NCBI GenBank assembly: GCA_044341665.1
Contig: JBIIRG010000142.1
Location: 1-8,094, forward strand
Direction of reading: 5' to 3'
Origin: QWPT01 sp044341665
Lineage (GTDB): Bacteria > Planctomycetota > Phycisphaerae > Phycisphaerales > SM1A02
DNA: 8,094 nucleotides
Positions 4,761-8,094 of this stretch are shown here, piece after piece. Position numbers and translations under genes: made by a program. The first letter of the stretch is position 1. Every line of letters begins with the position of its first letter. The notes beneath the pieces were generated by a model. The model searched no databases. It was not told the DNA's origin and saw only the letters and a list, made by a program, of their open reading frames with translations.

Positions 4761-6584
4761 ATGCAATCGCGCTGTGCTTCGGCGTTCCGCTGCCTCTTCA
4801 TCGCCTCGCTTGCGGGAGGGCTTCCGTTCGGCTGCCGCTCGCCCTTTGCCGACCGCCCGGGCGCGATCGACCGCGAGGAGCAGCTCATGGCGCGGATCGA
4901 CGCCGCCGTGCGCGCGGGCGAGCAGGGCGGCACCGCCACCGGCGAGTCGCGCCAGCTGGCCGCCGTTCCCCCGACGGCTGCGCCCACCGCCGGCCCCGCC
5001 GAGACCGACGTCGACCGCATGCTCGCCGCCCGCCGCGACGAACTGAACGCGATCGGACCGCAGTCCGCCAAGCTCGGCACCACCGTGGGAGGCGTCGTCC
5101 CGCTCACCGCCGAGGCCCCCAAGCGCGTCGTCCTCTCGCTGCAAGCCGCGATCGAGTCGGCGGTTCGGAACAACCTCGACGCCGACACCGCGCGCCTCCA
5201 GCAGGCGGTCACCGAGAACGACATCGACCGCGCCGAGGCCGCCTTCGACTGGGTCGTGGGCGCCGGCGTCGGCTACGAGCGCAACGACCAGCCGTCGGTG
5301 GGCATCCTCTTCCCCGGCTCGGGCGGCACGACGGTCATCCCGAACGTCACGAACCAGAAGAACTGGAACTTCGGCGCGTCGGTCGGCAGGGCGCTCGAGT
5401 CGGGCGGGTCCATCTCGCTCTCGGGCCGCACCGACCGGATCGACAACACCCTCGACGGCCTCTACACCCCCGACCCCGCGTGGTCGAGCGCGGTCAGCCT
5501 CGGCCTCACCCAGCCGCTCCTCCGCGGCTTTGGCAGCGACGTCGCGCTCGCCCAGGTGCGCCTGGCCCAGAACGCCGACCGCCAGGCGACCGAGGCGCTG
5601 CGCGGGCGGCTCATCGACGTCGTCACCCAGACGCAGCAGGCCTACTGGTCGCTCGTCTCGGCGCGCGCGCGGCTCGTCAGCGCCGAGTGGCTCGTCCAGG
5701 TGGGCGAGGAGGTGCGCGACATCCTCGCCAAGCGCCGCGAGTTCGACGCGACGCTCGCCCAGTACGCCAACGCCGTCGCCACGGTCGAGCAGCGCAAGGC
5801 GCTCGTGATCGAGTCGCGCCGCCGGCTGTCCGAGGCGGGCAACGCGCTCAAGGCCATCATCAACAGTCCCGACCTGCCCGTTGGCGGCGAACTCGACGTG
5901 GTGCCCGCCGATGCACCGAGCGACGCGGCCTTCGACGCGAACCTGCGCGCCTCGCTCGAGGAGGCGTTCCGCAACGCGCCTGCGATCCGCCTCGCGCTCG
6001 TCGGGATCGACAGCGCCTCGATCGGCGTGACGGTCGCCGACAGCAACACGCTGCCGCAGCTCGACCTCTCGACCAACGTCACCTGGTTCGGCCTCGAGGG
6101 CGACTTCGGCGATTCGTGGAGCGACATCAACGAAGGCGACTTCGTGAACTACGCGGCGGGGCTGCAGTTCAGCCAGGCGATCGGCAACCGCGCTGCCGAG
6201 GCCGAGTACCGCCAGGCGCGCCTGCGCCGCTCGCAGTCGTTCGTCGCCTACGAGCAGGCCGTGCAGGGCACCGTGCTCGCCGTCAAGAACGCGCTCACCG
6301 ACTGCGTGTCGTTCCGCCAGCTCGTCGAGCAGAACCGCACCTACCGCCTCGCGCAGGCGGAGAACCTGCGCGCGCTCCTCGTCGACGAGAAGACCCTCGC
6401 GGCGCTCACGCCCGAGTTCCTGCAGCTCAAGTTCCAGCTGCAGAACGGCCTCGCCGCGGCGGAAGACGCGTACTTCGCGTCGCTCGTCGGCTACCAGAAC
6501 TCGATCGCCGCGCTGCAGCGCGCCGCTGGCACCGCCCTCGAGGCGAACCGCATCGCGTTCGACGCGGGCGAGCCGCAGAAGTAG
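4761..6584 (+). CDS. TolC-family outer-membrane efflux lipoprotein
   Basis: This 607-residue protein should form the outer-membrane channel of an efflux or secretion system. The signal peptide ends at LPFGC (Cys25), a slightly non-standard lipobox, suggesting a lipidated N-terminus as in OprM/NodT-type members. Residues 30-120 are an extra charged and Ala/Pro-rich segment before the channel domain. The first TolC repeat starts at VLSLQAAIESAVRNNLD (124-140), followed by long helices, and strands include the diagnostic AVSLGLTQPLLRGFG (244-258). The helical hairpin VRLAQNADRQATEALRGRLI to about 365 follows. The second repeat runs from SLEEAFRNAPAIRLAL (398-413) to YQNSIAALQRAAGTAL (578-593). 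The full length is about 100-150 residues above typical TolC, mostly from the N-terminal extension. No membrane-fusion or pump gene is adjacent, so its partners lie elsewhere. A longer upstream frame is only the antisense of the neighbouring gene; ATG 4761 places the signal peptide correctly. Confidence 0.92.
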   Translation: MQSRCASAFRCLFIASLAGGLPFGCRSPFADRPGAIDREEQLMARIDAAVRAGEQGGTATGESRQLAAVPPTAAPTAGPAETDVDRMLAARRDELNAIGPQSAKLGTTVGGVVPLTAEAPKRVVLSLQAAIESAVRNNLDADTARLQQAVTENDIDRAEAAFDWVVGAGVGYERNDQPSVGILFPGSGGTTVIPNVTNQKNWNFGASVGRALESGGSISLSGRTDRIDNTLDGLYTPDPAWSSAVSLGLTQPLLRGFGSDVALAQVRLAQNADRQATEALRGRLIDVVTQTQQAYWSLVSARARLVSAEWLVQVGEEVRDILAKRREFDATLAQYANAVATVEQRKALVIESRRRLSEAGNALKAIINSPDLPVGGELDVVPADAPSDAAFDANLRASLEEAFRNAPAIRLALVGIDSASIGVTVADSNTLPQLDLSTNVTWFGLEGDFGDSWSDINEGDFVNYAAGLQFSQAIGNRAAEAEYRQARLRRSQSFVAYEQAVQGTVLAVKNALTDCVSFRQLVEQNRTYRLAQAENLRALLVDEKTLAALTPEFLQLKFQLQNGLAAAEDAYFASLVGYQNSIAALQRAAGTALEANRIAFDAGEPQK

Positions 6585-6647
6585 CCGCGGCCACGGCGTG
6601 GGACACCGCGCAGCACCCCGGGCGACAACCCGCACCGGTCGCTCCCG

Positions 6648-6677
6648 CGTTCAACCACGTTCAAACACGCTCAACCG
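6648..6677. repeat. 10-bp tandem repeat, three copies, in a convergent intergenic region
   Basis: CGTTCAACCA, CGTTCAAACA and CGCTCAACCG follow directly on one another between the ends of the TolC-family gene and the Sua5 gene. A 6-bp inverted repeat, GGTCGC (6637-6642) and GCGACC (6677-6682), brackets the array, sharing its last base. No U-tract terminator is seen for either gene in 6585-6690. Confidence 0.55.
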
Positions 6678-6690
6678 CGACCCACGCGCC

Positions 6691-7671
6691 TTACGCCGTC
6701 GGCCGCTTCGCCGCGGCCCGCTTGAGCCGGTCGCGCGCCGCGTCCCACAGGCCGCCGCTCTCGGACGGCGGCACCACGAGGATCACCGACGCGCCCGACG
6801 CGTCCGCGCGGCGCAGCGTCGCGTACAGCATCTGCGCGTACGCACTCGGATGCCTCGGCAACGCGAACAGCTCGTGCGGCGCCGCCACCTCGCTGCCGGC
6901 GAACGCCACCACCGCCGCAGGCTCGGCCAGCGCCGCCAACCGCGACGCGAGCAGCTTCTCCTCGACGAGTTCCGTCGGCGTGCTCGGCGCGTAGTGCAGC
7001 GCACTCGTGCCCGGGCTCGCCACCTGATGCCCGATCTCGGGCATCGCCACCGCGCCGATGATCGGCTCGATGTCCCTCGGCGTGATCGCCCCCGGCCGCA
7101 GGATCATCGGCCGCGCGCGCGACAGGTCGAGCACCGTCGACTCGAGGCCCACCTCGCACGGCCCGCCATCGAGGATCGGCAGATCGGGAAACGCCGCGAA
7201 CTCCTCCGCCACATGCGCCGCGCAGGTGGGCGACAGCCGCCCCGAGCGATTCGCGCTCGGCGCCGACACGGGCTTGCCGAACGCAGCGAGCAGCGCCTGC
7301 GCCACCGGATGCGCGGGCGCACGCACCGCCACGCTCGCGCGACCGCCCACCGACAGCGCGCAGATGTCATGCCGCCGCGGCAGCACGATCGCAAGCGGCC
7401 CGGGCCAGAACGCCTCGGCCAGCCGCTGCGCGCGCACATCCCAGCCCACGACATGCTTCTTGGCCATCGCGGCATCGGTCACGTGCGCGATCAGCGGGTT
7501 GTTCTGCGGCCGCGCCTTCATGGCGTAGACCTCGGTCACCGCCGCCTCGCTCGACGAGTCGCAGCCGAGTCCGTAGACCGTCTCAGTCGGAAACGCCACC
7601 GACAGTCCGCGTCGCAGGCGCTCCGCGCACATCGCGATGTTCTCCGGCGTCGGTTCAAGGATCACGGGCAT
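6691..7671 (-). CDS. L-threonylcarbamoyladenylate synthase (Sua5/TsaC type)
   Basis: This 326-residue cytoplasmic enzyme makes threonylcarbamoyl-AMP from threonine, bicarbonate and ATP, the first step of the t6A37 modification of ANN-decoding tRNAs. YrdC-domain motifs appear in order: FPTETVYGLG (27-36), KARPQNNPL (52-60), WPGPLAIVLP (89-98), SVAVRAPAHP (113-122), PVSAPSANRSG (134-144), ILDGGPCEVGLESTVLDL (166-183) and LRPGAIT (191-197). A linker, ASPGTSALHYAP (218-229), matches the SPGM..HYAP element of Sua5, followed by a C-terminal Sua5 domain (about 230-326). The long form is therefore Sua5 rather than the short TsaC. The start at 7671 has no Shine-Dalgarno; TAGATT lies six bases upstream. 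It is convergent with the TolC-family gene and stands alone, with the dockerin-like gene 83 bp upstream on the same strand. Confidence 0.95.
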   Translation of the reverse strand: MPVILEPTPENIAMCAERLRRGLSVAFPTETVYGLGCDSSSEAAVTEVYAMKARPQNNPLIAHVTDAAMAKKHVVGWDVRAQRLAEAFWPGPLAIVLPRRHDICALSVGGRASVAVRAPAHPVAQALLAAFGKPVSAPSANRSGRLSPTCAAHVAEEFAAFPDLPILDGGPCEVGLESTVLDLSRARPMILRPGAITPRDIEPIIGAVAMPEIGHQVASPGTSALHYAPSTPTELVEEKLLASRLAALAEPAAVVAFAGSEVAAPHELFALPRHPSAYAQMLYATLRRADASGASVILVVPPSESGGLWDAARDRLKRAAAKRPTA

Positions 7672-7677
7672 GCGATC

Positions 7678-7683
7678 AATCTA
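7678..7683 (-). promoter_or_regulatory. Possible -10 box of the Sua5 gene
   Basis: TAGATT (4 of 6 to the -10 consensus) lies six bases before the ATG on the minus strand. No -35 box is seen at the right distance. A second weak candidate, GATAAC, lies at 7704-7709. It is listed because it repeats the close -10-to-ATG spacing seen at two other genes here. Confidence 0.25.
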
Positions 7684-7754
7684 ACGGCAGCGCCGCCGCG
7701 TCCGTTATCGCGCCCTGCACGAGGCAAGACGAGGCGCGCCCAGCCGCCCGCGCC

Positions 7755-8094
7755 TCACCCCGTCCACCCGTTGAGCACGATCGCCATGTCGGAGCCGCCC
7801 ACGATGCCGTCGTCGTCGAGATCCGCGATTGGGGCGGTCGTGCCCCAGTAGGTGAGGACGAACGCGAGATCGATGCCGTTCACGACGCCGTCGCCGTTCA
7901 CGTCGGGGTCGGGCAGATCGGGCACCACGCAGATGTTCGCGGGGTTGTCCACCGTGCCCTGGATGAGCGCGTTGCGCGTCACGATCTTGATCCCGTTCGT
8001 CACCAGCGTCGCGCCCGGCTGCACGGTCAGGCCGCGCGCGTACACGACCTCGGCCGCCTTGCCCGGCGCGTTGTTGAAGTTGTCGACGAGCTCG
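7755..8094 (-). CDS. Secreted protein with dockerin-like C-terminus (5' part outside window)
   Basis: The frame is open through the right edge; 112 residues and the TGA are visible, beginning ELVDNFNNAPGKAAEVV. A GTG at 8045 is internal, not a start. The first half has a beta-rich pattern (LTVQPGATLVTNGIKIVTRN, then ALIQGTVDN), like the tail of a beta-helix or similar extracellular domain. It is followed by a short Pro/Asp linker (PDLPDPD). Two calcium-loop repeats close the protein: DVNGDGVVNGIDL with the helix AFVLTYWG, and DLDDDGIVGGSDM with the helix AIVLNGWTG. Both keep Asp at loop positions 1, 5 and 12 (with Asn or Asp at position 3) and Gly at position 6, the dockerin type I pattern. 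Planctomycetes carry many such endings on secreted proteins without a known cellulosome, so surface attachment or protein-protein binding is inferred. The enzyme or adhesin domain, if any, lies beyond the window. Confidence 0.85.
   Translation of the reverse strand, partial: ELVDNFNNAPGKAAEVVYARGLTVQPGATLVTNGIKIVTRNALIQGTVDNPANICVVPDLPDPDVNGDGVVNGIDLAFVLTYWGTTAPIADLDDDGIVGGSDMAIVLNGWTG

Noticed and set aside
4659..6635. Upstream extension of the minus-strand frame beyond the SH3-type gene, up to 1153 codons
   Set aside because: The extension is antisense to the TolC-family gene and has no family resemblance; the signal peptide at 4658 marks the true start.
6585..6650. Possible terminator after the TolC-family gene (CGCGG/CCGCG, CCACG/CGTGG)
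   Set aside because: The arms are short, the inner loop is impossible or mismatched, and no U-tract follows.
7704..7744. Possible terminator hairpin after the dockerin-like gene (CGCGCC with GGCGCG)
   Set aside because: Only six pairs around a long loop and no T-tract on either strand.
6598..7851. 417-codon plus-strand frame and the 504-codon frame at 5480-6994
   Set aside because: The first is antisense to the Sua5 gene and the second is an out-of-phase reading of the TolC-family gene; both are Arg/Pro/Ala-rich without motifs.

Overview
The window is high-GC DNA that most resembles a planctomycete of the Phycisphaerae type. The best pointer is the partial gene at the right end. It closes with a pair of calcium-loop repeats (DVNGDGVVNGIDL, then DLDDDGIVGGSDM) and a terminal Trp-Thr-Gly, a dockerin-like ending common on secreted planctomycete proteins. 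The SH3-type envelope protein and the form of the degraded amino-acid transporter remnant fit the same group. This is an inference from family resemblance, not from a marker gene.

Layout, left to right. (1) The 3' end of an unrecognised gene (1-669, +). (2) A cation diffusion facilitator metal exporter (771-1706, +), overlapped by four bases by a small chimeric ORF (1703-2098, +). That ORF joins the start of an amino-acid-binding protein to the end of an ABC ATPase, and looks like the scar of an in-frame deletion. (3) A minus-strand RNA-centred block: rsmE, a 16S rRNA methyltransferase (2242-2964), preceded by a strong hairpin and a tRNA-Ala(TGC) gene (3022-3094). (4) A divergent envelope pair sharing a 102-bp promoter region: a secreted SH3-type protein with a threonine-rich linker (3174-4658, -) that ends at a clear intrinsic terminator, and a TolC-family outer-membrane lipoprotein (4761-6584, +). 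(5) A Sua5/TsaC-type threonylcarbamoyl-AMP synthase (6691-7671, -). (6) The C-terminal end of the dockerin-like secreted protein (7755-8094, -).

Most genes here look like chromosomal housekeeping or envelope functions. I see no integrase, transposase, CRISPR array, toxin-antitoxin pair or recognisable defence system. Three things deserve a second look. The first is the transporter deletion scar. The second is a set of short tandem repeats of period 9, 10 and 11 bp, each placed just after a gene end. The third is a group of -10-like boxes only 6-9 bases upstream of start codons that lack Shine-Dalgarno sequences, which suggests leaderless or near-leaderless transcripts.

Long open frames antisense to the real genes are plentiful because of the high GC content and were discounted.
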